Shown here: one piece after another, positions 1 through 5,461 of the stretch | How the letters are laid out: every line of letters starts with the position of its first letter | How positions within the stretch are numbered: the stretch's first letter is position 1 | Source: an uncultured Rhodobiaceae bacterium | Lineage (GTDB): Archaea > Thermoplasmatota > Poseidoniia > Poseidoniales > Poseidoniaceae | Direction of reading: 5' to 3' | Assembly: GCA_937911445.1 (NCBI GenBank) | Contig: CALDQY010000316.1 | Span: 1 to 5,461 of the forward strand | DNA: 5,461 nucleotides | The notes under the pieces: model-generated | Seen by the model: the letters and a program-made list of their open reading frames with translations, nothing else | The model's database searches: none | Told to the model about the DNA's origin: nothing | Translations under genes and position numbers: made by a program

Positions 1-521
1 CGTTGGCCAAGGCGTTTAGGCGAAGCCCCTACGCATCCAATGGTCGAATCAGAAAACCAGTGCATGAGGTTGGATACAGTGTCTGCTTCAAACAAGGCAT
101 CAGCATCTGTCATCAAGACCAAATCTGTAGCAATTGACTGATTGATGTGCTCAAGTGCTTCCTTGACTGCAGCAGTTTTCCCTTTGCGTTGCTCCATTCT
201 GAGCAACGTGTACGATGCAAACGCATCTTGTCCAGTCCATCCTTCAACGACTGAAACCGAAGCATCGGTTGAAGCAGAATCGATGATCACAAGATGAGGA
301 TGAAATCCTTGACATGTTTCCATTAGATTGTCTAACTTTTGTGTAAGCACATTGGCTTCGTTCCATACGGGAAGAAGAATGGTCATACTCCCCGAATAAC
401 GCTGTTCTGGACGCACAAGATCTCGCTTCCTCGACATCAGGAGGTCAAATCCTTGCTTGACATACGGTAATCCAGCAAGCGCTGCAAACCCAATCTCAAA
501 CAAAGCGGGTGAGAACAGCAT
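1..521 (-). CDS. GT2-like family glycosyltransferase, N-terminal 173 residues (3' end off the window)
   Basis: The minus-strand frame is open from an ATG at 521-519 to the left edge, with an in-frame TGA just upstream at 527-525. The product probably transfers a sugar from a nucleotide donor to a growing glycan at the cytoplasmic membrane face. What is seen: a hydrophobic N-terminus (MLFSPALFEIGFAALAGLPY) followed by a basic patch (SRKR, residues 30-33); the GT-A opening strand MTILLPVWNEANV (46-58); VIIDSASTD (78-86), which is the usual 'DdgStD' nucleotide-binding region; RKGKTAAV (112-119); and the metal-binding DxD in MTDADA (137-142). Inner ATGs at residues 29 and 46 are possible starts, but the hydrophobic plus basic leader is common in membrane-associated GT2 enzymes, so I prefer 521. 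No good Shine-Dalgarno lies close to it; GAGGG is about 20 bases away. The acceptor domain and any C-terminal membrane helices are missing. Family call is strong; the substrate is unknown. Confidence 0.88.
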   Translation of the reverse strand, partial: MLFSPALFEIGFAALAGLPYVKQGFDLLMSRKRDLVRPEQRYSGSMTILLPVWNEANVLTQKLDNLMETCQGFHPHLVIIDSASTDASVSVVEGWTGQDAFASYTLLRMEQRKGKTAAVKEALEHINQSIATDLVLMTDADALFEADTVSNLMHWFSDSTIGCVGASPKRLGQ

Positions 522-626
522 AAATCATTTGATTCTTGATTCCCTCTTCACTTCTCCGTTCAATTTGATGCTCAACAAGGGGATTTTTCCACAGATGTCA
601 AGTGTGCACAGCCCTTCAATCCAATC
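522..626. promoter_or_regulatory. Divergent intergenic region, presumed to hold two promoters
   Basis: This 105-base spacer separates the starts of two glycosyltransferase genes that point away from each other, so both transcription starts should lie in or near it. I see no convincing TATA box or -35/-10 pair, and no Shine-Dalgarno directly before the ATG at 627. The only notable short motif is the 8-base palindrome TGTGCACA at 603-610, 16 bases before that ATG. The promoter role rests on gene orientation alone. Confidence 0.4.
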
Positions 627-1625
627 ATGCCGACCGTGGTGCATGTTGGACCAATATCGAGTCCAGGCGGCATTCAAACGGTCATTGGAACGCTTTCATC
701 CAATCCACCCGATGGCTGGACGCTTGAAACGATTGAAAGCCATTCGAGCGGTTCATATCTTTCCAAACTTCAAGCTTACAACAATGCGAAAAAGAGGCTT
801 GAAGAGTTGGCTAATCAGAACAATGACGGCTTGATTGTTCATCTTCATGCAGCATCCGATTATTCCTTTTTGAGGAAACTCCGCCTTGCAGAACACGCCC
901 ATCGACATGGTGGAAAGATCGTCTTTCACATCCATAGTGGAAACATTGTTTCATGGCTTGGAAAGAAAGACCGTGCAAAGAAGCTGAAACAGCGACTTGA
1001 GAATTGTAAAGCGACAATCGTTTGTCTTTCAGAACGATGGAAGGAACTCATCACTCCATTTCTGGGCAAATGCATCGTATCTCCAAATCCAATCGATCCG
1101 ATGCATTCTGTCGATGCATCCGTTGAACGTAATCCAAACCAAATCCTTCTTCTCGGTCGAAACGATCCTATCAAAGGTCACGATTTCGCCTTTCAAATCA
1201 TGAATGAACTCAAGCAACGCGATTCTGATCTCACTCTCCATTGTACTGGAAGAGAAGAAGCACCAGAAGGGTCAACAAACATCGTCGCACTTGGGTGGAT
1301 TACGAAAGAAGAGAAGGTCAAACTGTTACAGGAGTCTTCACTCCTTCTCCTTCCATCAGCCTACGAGGGACAACCGATGGTTGCCCTCGAAGCATTGGCC
1401 TGTGGAACGCCGGTGCTTGCATCAAATGCATTGCACTCACTTCCAGATGTCATCCATCAACCAGACGAAGAAACGGTGGAGAGCTGGGCGGATGCAATAG
1501 AACACATTCGAGGAACTGAACTTGAGGTCGGTGATACACTCGATCAACACAGTGTTGAATCAATCAATGAGATGCTAACCTCAATTTATTCTTCCAAACT
1601 TTCTAGCACATCTACCAGTGATTGA
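627..1625 (+). CDS. GT4-like glycosyltransferase (GT-B fold, canonical EX7E type)
   Basis: A complete 332-residue protein that probably transfers a sugar with retention of configuration from a nucleotide-sugar to a glycan acceptor in the cytoplasm. The N-terminal half starts at once with a GT-B strand and glycine loop, VVHVGPISSPGGIQTV (4-19), which supports the ATG at 627. It also has HIHSGN (101-106), a typical acceptor-side motif. The C-terminal donor-binding domain has LLLGRNDPIKG (174-184), with the conserved Arg and Lys that contact donor phosphates. It then has the EX7E motif EGQPMVALE (E247 and E255), followed by ACGTPVLAS. The length is slightly short for GT4 (usually about 350-400), mainly in the N-terminal half. 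No signal peptide or membrane helix is visible. It is transcribed alone on the plus strand between two minus-strand units, and its last 40 bases overlap the end of the opposing gene. No Shine-Dalgarno is evident, so translation may be leaderless. The sugar specificity cannot be told. Confidence 0.92.
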   Translation: MPTVVHVGPISSPGGIQTVIGTLSSNPPDGWTLETIESHSSGSYLSKLQAYNNAKKRLEELANQNNDGLIVHLHAASDYSFLRKLRLAEHAHRHGGKIVFHIHSGNIVSWLGKKDRAKKLKQRLENCKATIVCLSERWKELITPFLGKCIVSPNPIDPMHSVDASVERNPNQILLLGRNDPIKGHDFAFQIMNELKQRDSDLTLHCTGREEAPEGSTNIVALGWITKEEKVKLLQESSLLLLPSAYEGQPMVALEALACGTPVLASNALHSLPDVIHQPDEETVESWADAIEHIRGTELEVGDTLDQHSVESINEMLTSIYSSKLSSTSTSD

Positions 1626-2713
1626 GTTGTTGCACTCCAATCCAAATGTGTCTCTGCATATTGTCGTGCTTCGGTGCTTAGTTTGGCATAGTTATCATCT
1701 TTCATCCACTCAAGAATTTGTTCAACTGAATCATCAACGAAGGTTTGTTGGTCGAACAATTTGTACGAACCCAAATTGTTGTTCATCGTTGGCAGATGAT
1801 GGCCTGAATGCTTAATTCCTAGCACAAGAAGTCCACTGCTCATGTATTCACTACGTTTGAGTGGACTTGAGATGCTCCAAACCGGAAGATCTGGCATTGG
1901 CAAAAGGCCAATCTGATGTTCTTGCAATATATTTCCAATCTCAGAGTGGGGGATTGGTTTTTTGAAGTTGAGGTTTGGTTTTGATTTCGATAGTTCCGAC
2001 AAATGAGTCTCCAAATCGCCAGATCCAATAAGGGATAATTCCGCTTCAATACCATTTTTTTCCAATGCATCAAGAAGAAGCACAAGCTTGAGAATACCCC
2101 GATGTCGGTCCATTTTTCCATGGTAGACCATCCTAATTGGATTGCCAAATGATTCGAAGTTGTTTGGTTTGAACAATTCATTGTTGACTCCTGCGTGAAG
2201 GATACATAACCTATCCTCTGCAATTGAGAATGTATTTCTTACGAGGTTTTGATGTGCAGCACTCACGACCGTACCTCCAATGCAATTCCCATTCCGATTC
2301 AATGAAGAAGCAACCATTTTCCAGGCCTTTTTCCAAACATTGCGTTGCAATTTTGCAAACAAATTCGCATCAGCAGGAGGTGACCGATCGATGCACATCC
2401 AACGAATACCATTTCGCTCAACCAACGGAGAAACATATCGAACAAGAGGCCAATCGATGAATACGACATGCGCCCCAATGTCGATTTCCTTGAGGTAATT
2501 GATGATGCTCTTTGCCAGACTCGAAGCCTTTTTCCCTTTCATAGAGGATTGATTCAATTGAACATGTTCCCATGCATATGCTTCAGTCGGCACATCAGGC
2601 CCCAGTACCGTCACTTCGTGGCCCGAGGAAAGCAATTGATTGATGATTGCAACTTGTGTTGTAGCACACAAATCCTCTCCAAAATGTCGAGTTGTGCACC
2701 AAATAAGTTTCAA
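1586..2713 (-). CDS. GT4-like glycosyltransferase (GT-B fold, 'SPLK..EYM' type), TTG start
   Basis: A 375-residue protein of usual GT4 length, probably a cytoplasmic sugar transferase in glycan assembly. The N-terminal domain begins with KLIWCTTRHFGED (2-14) and contains GHEVTVLGP (31-39). The C-terminal domain has LHAGVNNELFKP (172-183), YHGKMDRHRGI (197-207), SLIGSGDLE (227-235), and IGLLPMPD (268-275) followed by SPLKRSEYMSSGLLVLG (283-299). E289 matches the second Glu of the EX7E motif; the first Glu position is occupied by I281, as is common in the PLK...EYM subgroup. The start codon is TTG at 2713-2711, overlapping the epimerase stop as TTGA. The only nearby Shine-Dalgarno, GAGGTG at 2727-2722, is correctly spaced for this TTG. 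The first in-frame ATG would be at residue 58 and would remove the first Rossmann strand. It lies downstream of, and probably in one transcript with, the epimerase. Donor and acceptor are unknown. Confidence 0.91.
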   Translation of the reverse strand: MKLIWCTTRHFGEDLCATTQVAIINQLLSSGHEVTVLGPDVPTEAYAWEHVQLNQSSMKGKKASSLAKSIINYLKEIDIGAHVVFIDWPLVRYVSPLVERNGIRWMCIDRSPPADANLFAKLQRNVWKKAWKMVASSLNRNGNCIGGTVVSAAHQNLVRNTFSIAEDRLCILHAGVNNELFKPNNFESFGNPIRMVYHGKMDRHRGILKLVLLLDALEKNGIEAELSLIGSGDLETHLSELSKSKPNLNFKKPIPHSEIGNILQEHQIGLLPMPDLPVWSISSPLKRSEYMSSGLLVLGIKHSGHHLPTMNNNLGSYKLFDQQTFVDDSVEQILEWMKDDNYAKLSTEARQYAETHLDWSATTQSLVDVLESLEE

Positions 2714-3651
2714 GAAGAATCCACCTCGATGAGTTCTCGTAATCCATTTTCAAGCGAAATCTCTGGTTTCCAATTGAAATCTCTTCTAATCGCTTCTATT
2801 GATGCAACGGAGTGTTCGATATCCCCTGCTCTTTGAGTTTGGAAGGACGGTTCGAATGCAAGATTTGACTGAGATAATTCATGAATGAGAGATGCAAGTT
2901 CAGTGATGGTCACAGACTGTCCAGTTCCAACGTTGTATACACTTTGTTTTGGTTGAGCCCATTCTCCAATGGATAAATCAACCAGAAGTCTAGATACGTC
3001 GCGAACGTTGACAAAGTCACGAGATTGCTTTCCTGAACCATAGATTGTTGGTTGAATTCCTTGTGTATAGCGGTCAATAAAAATCGGAACGACCGCTCCA
3101 TAATTCGAATCCAATCGTTGCTCAGGCCCGTACACATTGAAGAAACGAAGACTCAGGAATTCGGCTCCCTGTTGAAAATAAGCATCGATTTTTTGTTCGA
3201 TTTCGAATTTTGATTTGGCGTATGGCGATTGCAATTCTCCCTCTGAACTCTCGCTAAGTGGCATTGTTTCACAATCTCCATACACCGCGGATGAGGATGC
3301 GAATATGAATCGTTTCACGCCATTTTGCTGTGCAAATTGGAGTAGATGTTCCGTGCCGCTTACGTTGACTGAGTGATTTCTCTCAGGGTCTTGAATTGAT
3401 TTTGGAACAGAAACCTGCGCAGCTAAGTGGACAATTGCATCAAATTGACCACTGACACTTTCGATGGCTTGAAAATTTTGAATATCTAATTCGTGAACGC
3501 GTACACCTAACTCCAGCAATTCAAGTTTGGAGATGACGGCATTTTCGAACGAGTCTAACACGGAGACGGTTAATCCCTTGTCGCGGGCATATCTCACCGT
3601 ATTTGAACCGATAAATCCGGCCCCCCCTGTGACGAGAATATGCTTCATCAT
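2710..3651 (-). CDS. NAD-dependent sugar-nucleotide epimerase (GalE/Gne-like extended SDR)
   Basis: A complete 313-residue extended short-chain dehydrogenase/reductase, of normal length for UDP-hexose or UDP-HexNAc 4-epimerases. It should act in the cytoplasm, inverting C4 of a UDP-sugar through an NAD-bound 4-keto intermediate. Seen in order: the NAD-binding loop TGGAGFIGS (8-16, GxxGxxG); VLDSF (31-35), whose Asp suits the adenosine ribose; HLAAQVSVPKS (75-85); ASSSAVYGD (118-126) with the catalytic Ser region; the YxxxK pair Y144/K148 in SPYAKSK; RFFNVYGPEQ (169-178); YGSGKQSRDFVNVRDV (204-219); and a C-terminal RAGDIEHS (274-281). Two adjacent ATGs (3651 and 3648) are possible starts. The gene is first in a two-gene unit with the glycosyltransferase downstream (4-base overlap) and is divergent from the dehydrogenase. 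Dehydratase or decarboxylase members of the same family are less likely, but substrate (Glc, GlcNAc or a uronate) is not decided by these motifs. Confidence 0.9.
   Translation of the reverse strand: MMKHILVTGGAGFIGSNTVRYARDKGLTVSVLDSFENAVISKLELLELGVRVHELDIQNFQAIESVSGQFDAIVHLAAQVSVPKSIQDPERNHSVNVSGTEHLLQFAQQNGVKRFIFASSSAVYGDCETMPLSESSEGELQSPYAKSKFEIEQKIDAYFQQGAEFLSLRFFNVYGPEQRLDSNYGAVVPIFIDRYTQGIQPTIYGSGKQSRDFVNVRDVSRLLVDLSIGEWAQPKQSVYNVGTGQSVTITELASLIHELSQSNLAFEPSFQTQRAGDIEHSVASIEAIRRDFNWKPEISLENGLRELIEVDSS
2722..2727 (-). promoter_or_regulatory. Shine-Dalgarno site that fixes a TTG start, inside the epimerase gene
   Basis: Read on the minus strand, GAGGTG is followed by eight bases (GATTCTTC) and then the TTG at 2713. 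It matches the core of the anti-Shine-Dalgarno complement GGAGGTGA. It is made from the Glu-Val codons near the end of the epimerase (residues 309-310). Position and spacing argue for TTG initiation and coupled translation of the downstream glycosyltransferase. Confidence 0.65.
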
Positions 3652-3733
3652 TCAGTTCTTAAAGGTCGAAAGCAAAACAACTCTTCGGTGTTTTTCCCAT
3701 TCAATTCAAAAACATCGGGCCTCAGGGTTTGAC
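3652..3733. promoter_or_regulatory. Divergent spacer between epimerase and dehydrogenase genes, presumed promoters
   Basis: The epimerase and the dehydrogenase start 82 bases apart on opposite strands, so promoters for both are expected here. The spacer is A/T-rich in the middle, with TTCAATTCAAAAA at 3701-3713 and TTCTTAAAG at 3657-3665 as the only weakly TATA-like tracts. Neither is good enough to name a promoter. No clear Shine-Dalgarno precedes either ATG. Shared control of the two sugar-nucleotide genes is possible but unproven. Confidence 0.4.
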
Positions 3734-5083
3734 ATGGGTTGGGACGCCTCCTTCTCTGAGCGGGCAAAAAATGGAAATTTGACGGTCGGAATTATTGGGC
3801 TTGGCTATGTCGGCCTGCCTACTGCAATTGGTTTCCATGATGCTGGTTTCAACGTCTGGGGCGTTGATATTTCAGAGCGTACAGTTCGCATGGTTCTTGC
3901 AGGAGAAAACCCCACTGGAGATCCAGATGTAAACGATATCATTCCAGATTCGAACTCTTCTCGATGGAACATCACAACGAGTACAAGCGAAGCTGTGCCA
4001 CATTGCGATGTCGTTCTCGTTACTGTTCCAACTCCGGTCACAGAGGATCTCAAACCAGACCTTACCTACGTGTCAAATGCTGGACGCTCAGTATTTGAAT
4101 CGATTCAAGAGGGTTCGAGAACGGTTGTTGTTCTTGAGTCAACGGTCTATCCTGGCGTCACTGCTCAGACGTGGTTGCCTCTTGTTGAAGAATTAGGCAT
4201 GGAGATCGGCAGCGATGTCGAAATTGCATATTGCCCAGAGCGCTTCAATCCTGGAGATCCAGCTCATGGTGTCCGTCAAGTGGCCAGAGTTGTCGGCTGT
4301 TCCAATCCTGATGTAGGAGAGGGACTTGTTGAATTATACCGCCGATTGACTTCGGAAGACGTTCGATACGTTGGTAAGTTGGAAGTTGCAGAAGCTGCCA
4401 AAGTTATCGAAAACGTTCAGCGCGACATCAATATCGCATTGGTCAATGAACTCGCACGCATCTTCCCTGAACTTGGCGTTGATGTTGAGGATGTCCTCTC
4501 AGCCGCAGCAACAAAATGGAACTTCCATCGTTACACTCCCGGTGTCGGCGTAGGAGGTCACTGCATTCCTGTCGATCCGTACTACATGATGCAACGTGCC
4601 GCAGATGTTGGCGTTCCTGCTGAGTTGATCACAGCAGCACGGGCAGTCAATCGAACGATGCCATTGCATGTTGCAACTGTACTCAACGAGATTCTCTACA
4701 AGGCCGGCGTTCCGTCAGGCACAGCCAAAGTGCTCATGCTTGGATGGTCGTACAAGGCAGAGGTTGGCGATCCTCGTGAAACTCCTGCTGAACCACTTAC
4801 TGAAGCCCTTCTTTCCAAGGATATCGAAGTGTATGCCTATGACCCGCACATCGATTCGTCCGAATTCCCAGACGAGGTCACTGTTATCGAAGACATCACG
4901 ACTGCTTCGGGATTTGATCTAGCCATCCTCGTAACAGCGCATGACTCCTGCGTGAATATTGACTGGGAAGACCTCGGAAAGAGAATGAGAAAACCGATCC
5001 TTTACGACGGACGGCGTGTTCTTGATTTGGATTCTATTTCAGAGATGGGATGGCAAGTTCACGCTGTAGGCAGACCGAGCTAG
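3734..5083 (+). CDS. UDP-N-acetylhexosamine 6-dehydrogenase (WecC/WbpA-like nucleotide-sugar dehydrogenase)
   Basis: A complete 449-residue protein that should oxidise C6 of a UDP-HexNAc twice with NAD+ to give the uronic acid in the cytoplasm. The N-terminal Rossmann domain has VGIIGLGYVGLPTA (18-31, GxGxxG) and GVDIS (43-47). VPTPV (98-102) and ESTVYPG (135-141) follow, then CPERFNPGD (167-175). The central domain has AAKVIENVQRDINIA (221-235) with K223 and N227. The active-site loop GVGGHCIPVDPYY (272-284) contains nucleophile C277. The C-terminal UDP-binding domain has GWSYKAEVGDPRETPA (337-352). 'GGHCIPVDP' fits the N-acetylhexosamine branch; UDP-glucose dehydrogenases usually carry 'GGSCFPKD'. 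I chose the ATG at 3734: the frame runs open back to 3527, but that would overlap the epimerase and add 69 residues without family features. A TTG at 3779 (residue 16) would give a more typical N-terminus, with no Shine-Dalgarno. ManNAc versus GlcNAc specificity is not resolved. The gene is richer in G+C than its neighbours. Confidence 0.93.
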   Translation: MGWDASFSERAKNGNLTVGIIGLGYVGLPTAIGFHDAGFNVWGVDISERTVRMVLAGENPTGDPDVNDIIPDSNSSRWNITTSTSEAVPHCDVVLVTVPTPVTEDLKPDLTYVSNAGRSVFESIQEGSRTVVVLESTVYPGVTAQTWLPLVEELGMEIGSDVEIAYCPERFNPGDPAHGVRQVARVVGCSNPDVGEGLVELYRRLTSEDVRYVGKLEVAEAAKVIENVQRDINIALVNELARIFPELGVDVEDVLSAAATKWNFHRYTPGVGVGGHCIPVDPYYMMQRAADVGVPAELITAARAVNRTMPLHVATVLNEILYKAGVPSGTAKVLMLGWSYKAEVGDPRETPAEPLTEALLSKDIEVYAYDPHIDSSEFPDEVTVIEDITTASGFDLAILVTAHDSCVNIDWEDLGKRMRKPILYDGRRVLDLDSISEMGWQVHAVGRPS

Positions 5084-5113
5084 GTTGTGGGCTAGATGAC
5101 TCCTGCGGCAATG

Positions 5114-5130
5114 GTGATTTCATCACTTTT
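5114..5130 (+). terminator. Possible weak hairpin plus T-tract terminator after the dehydrogenase
   Basis: About 30 bases past the dehydrogenase stop, GTGAT (5114-5118) can pair with ATCAC (5122-5126) around a three-base loop, followed by TTTT. It spans the last bases of the opposing glycosyltransferase gene. A five-pair stem with a four-base T-run is weak and could be chance; if the host is an archaeon the T-run alone might matter more than the stem. Confidence 0.25.
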
Positions 5131-5461
5131 GCTTGATTAACTCCTCGTACAGAGGGGGTATCCCATGGATTACTGTTGCCCAAGTTCTGTTCTCTTCGAC
5201 CCAAGATTTTGCCGATTGCGCTAGCAGAATCCTCTGTTCTTCATCGTGATATAATTCCTCTATACGATTGGCTAGATCTTGAGCATCCCCAGCATTGAAC
5301 AGACGCCCAGTAGTTTCATCTTTGACAATCTCCGTTAAGGTGGGTAAGTCTGATACTACAACTGCACACTCTCCCCTCATTGCTTCAAATGGCTTGAGAG
5401 GAGTGACAAGTCTTGTAACTCGTGAATCAGGACGGCTTACTACGAAGACATCAATCAAGTC
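5123..5461 (-). CDS. GT4-like glycosyltransferase, C-terminal 112 residues (5' end off the window)
   Basis: The minus-strand frame is open at the right edge (first visible codons Asp-Leu-Ile-Asp) and ends in TGA at 5125-5123. The TTG at 5458 is an internal Leu codon, not a start. The fragment is the end of the donor-binding domain of a GT-B glycosyltransferase: DVFVVSRPDSRVTRLVTPLK (residues 4-23 of the visible part), then PFEAM (24-28), VVVSDLPTLTEIV (34-46), GRLFNAGD, and a final helix region. Family members usually read 'DVFVVPR....LVTPLKPLEAMA.GK.VV.SDLPAL.E'. Here Ser replaces the first Pro, and Arg-Gly-Glu-Cys follows EAM where Ala-x-Gly-Lys is usual. The function is presumably sugar transfer in the same glycan pathway. 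The gene converges on the dehydrogenase with 39 bases between stop codons. Without the N-terminal domain the substrate cannot be guessed. Confidence 0.88.
   Translation of the reverse strand, partial: DLIDVFVVSRPDSRVTRLVTPLKPFEAMRGECAVVVSDLPTLTEIVKDETTGRLFNAGDAQDLANRIEELYHDEEQRILLAQSAKSWVEENRTWATVIHGIPPLYEELIKQK

Noticed and set aside
457..834. A 125-codon plus-strand open frame
   Set aside because: It overlaps the N-terminal codons of the minus-strand GT2-like gene and the start of the plus-strand GT4-like gene in another frame, and its product has no recognisable motif.
1586..1625. A frameshift or assembly error causing the 40-base convergent overlap
   Set aside because: Both reading frames remain intact through conserved C-terminal regions and end in ordinary stop codons, so no error needs to be assumed.
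1840..2223. A 127-codon minus-strand open frame inside the second GT4-like gene
   Set aside because: It is an alternative frame of a gene with clear GT4 motifs; the translation is rich in Cys, Trp, Asn and Gln with no motif.
2468..2836. Plus-strand open frame of 122 codons across the junction of two minus-strand genes
   Set aside because: It is antisense to the well-supported epimerase and glycosyltransferase genes and its translation shows no domain.
3527..3733. A 69-codon in-frame extension of the dehydrogenase upstream of the ATG at 3734
   Set aside because: It would run antisense through the 5' end of the epimerase gene and has no family-like sequence; the Rossmann strand begins 15 residues after the 3734 ATG.
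5456..5458. TTG as the start of the right-edge glycosyltransferase
   Set aside because: The frame is open through the window edge, and the sequence there is the middle of a donor-binding domain, so this is an internal leucine codon.
1..5461. CRISPR arrays, tRNAs, insertion sequences, long direct or inverted repeats
   Set aside because: By eye on both strands I found no repeated spacers, cloverleaf, transposase motif or flanking inverted repeats; coding regions account for nearly all of the window.

Overview
This window is a piece of a surface-glycan (polysaccharide or glycoprotein-glycan) biosynthesis locus. It carries six protein genes, four complete or nearly so and two cut by the window edges. 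There are three clear GT-B (GT4-like) glycosyltransferases, one GT2-like glycosyltransferase, one GalE/Gne-type sugar-nucleotide epimerase and one WecC/WbpA-type sugar-nucleotide 6-dehydrogenase. I see no rRNA, tRNA, CRISPR array, insertion sequence or phage gene. No stretch longer than about 110 bases lacks a coding region.

Layout: (1) 1-521, minus strand, GT2-like glycosyltransferase with its 3' end off the left edge. (2) A 105-base divergent spacer, 522-626. (3) 627-1625, plus strand, GT4-like glycosyltransferase. It converges on, and overlaps by 40 bases, (4) 1586-2713, minus strand, a second GT4-like glycosyltransferase starting with TTG. That gene is translationally coupled to (5) 2710-3651, minus strand, the epimerase. 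(6) An 82-base divergent spacer leads to (7) 3734-5083, plus strand, the dehydrogenase. It converges across 39 bases on (8) 5123-5461, minus strand, the C-terminal part of a third GT4-like glycosyltransferase whose 5' end is off the right edge.

How the genes may work together (inference): the dehydrogenase should oxidise C6 of a UDP-N-acetylhexosamine to a uronic acid, and the epimerase should invert C4 of a UDP-hexose, UDP-HexNAc or UDP-hexuronate. Together they could feed an acidic amino-sugar donor, for example a UDP-ManNAcA, GlcNAcA or GalNAcA type, to the glycosyltransferases that assemble a lipid-linked or protein-linked glycan at the cytoplasmic face of the membrane. Exact sugars cannot be read from sequence alone.

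Organism: the sequence shows compact prokaryotic genes, ATG and TTG starts, one good Shine-Dalgarno (GAGGTG) inside a transcription unit, and no obvious Shine-Dalgarno before the first genes of units. That last feature fits leaderless transcription, as in many archaea and some bacteria. A planktonic archaeon (for example Poseidoniales/Marine Group II) is my impression, but a bacterium is not excluded. The dehydrogenase is visibly richer in G+C than its neighbours in hand-counted samples, as expected for a locus with exchangeable glycosyltransferases around a more stable sugar-nucleotide gene. Overall this looks like an ordinary though mosaic glycan locus. I found no evidence of an undescribed system; the most noteworthy points are gene-structure details.
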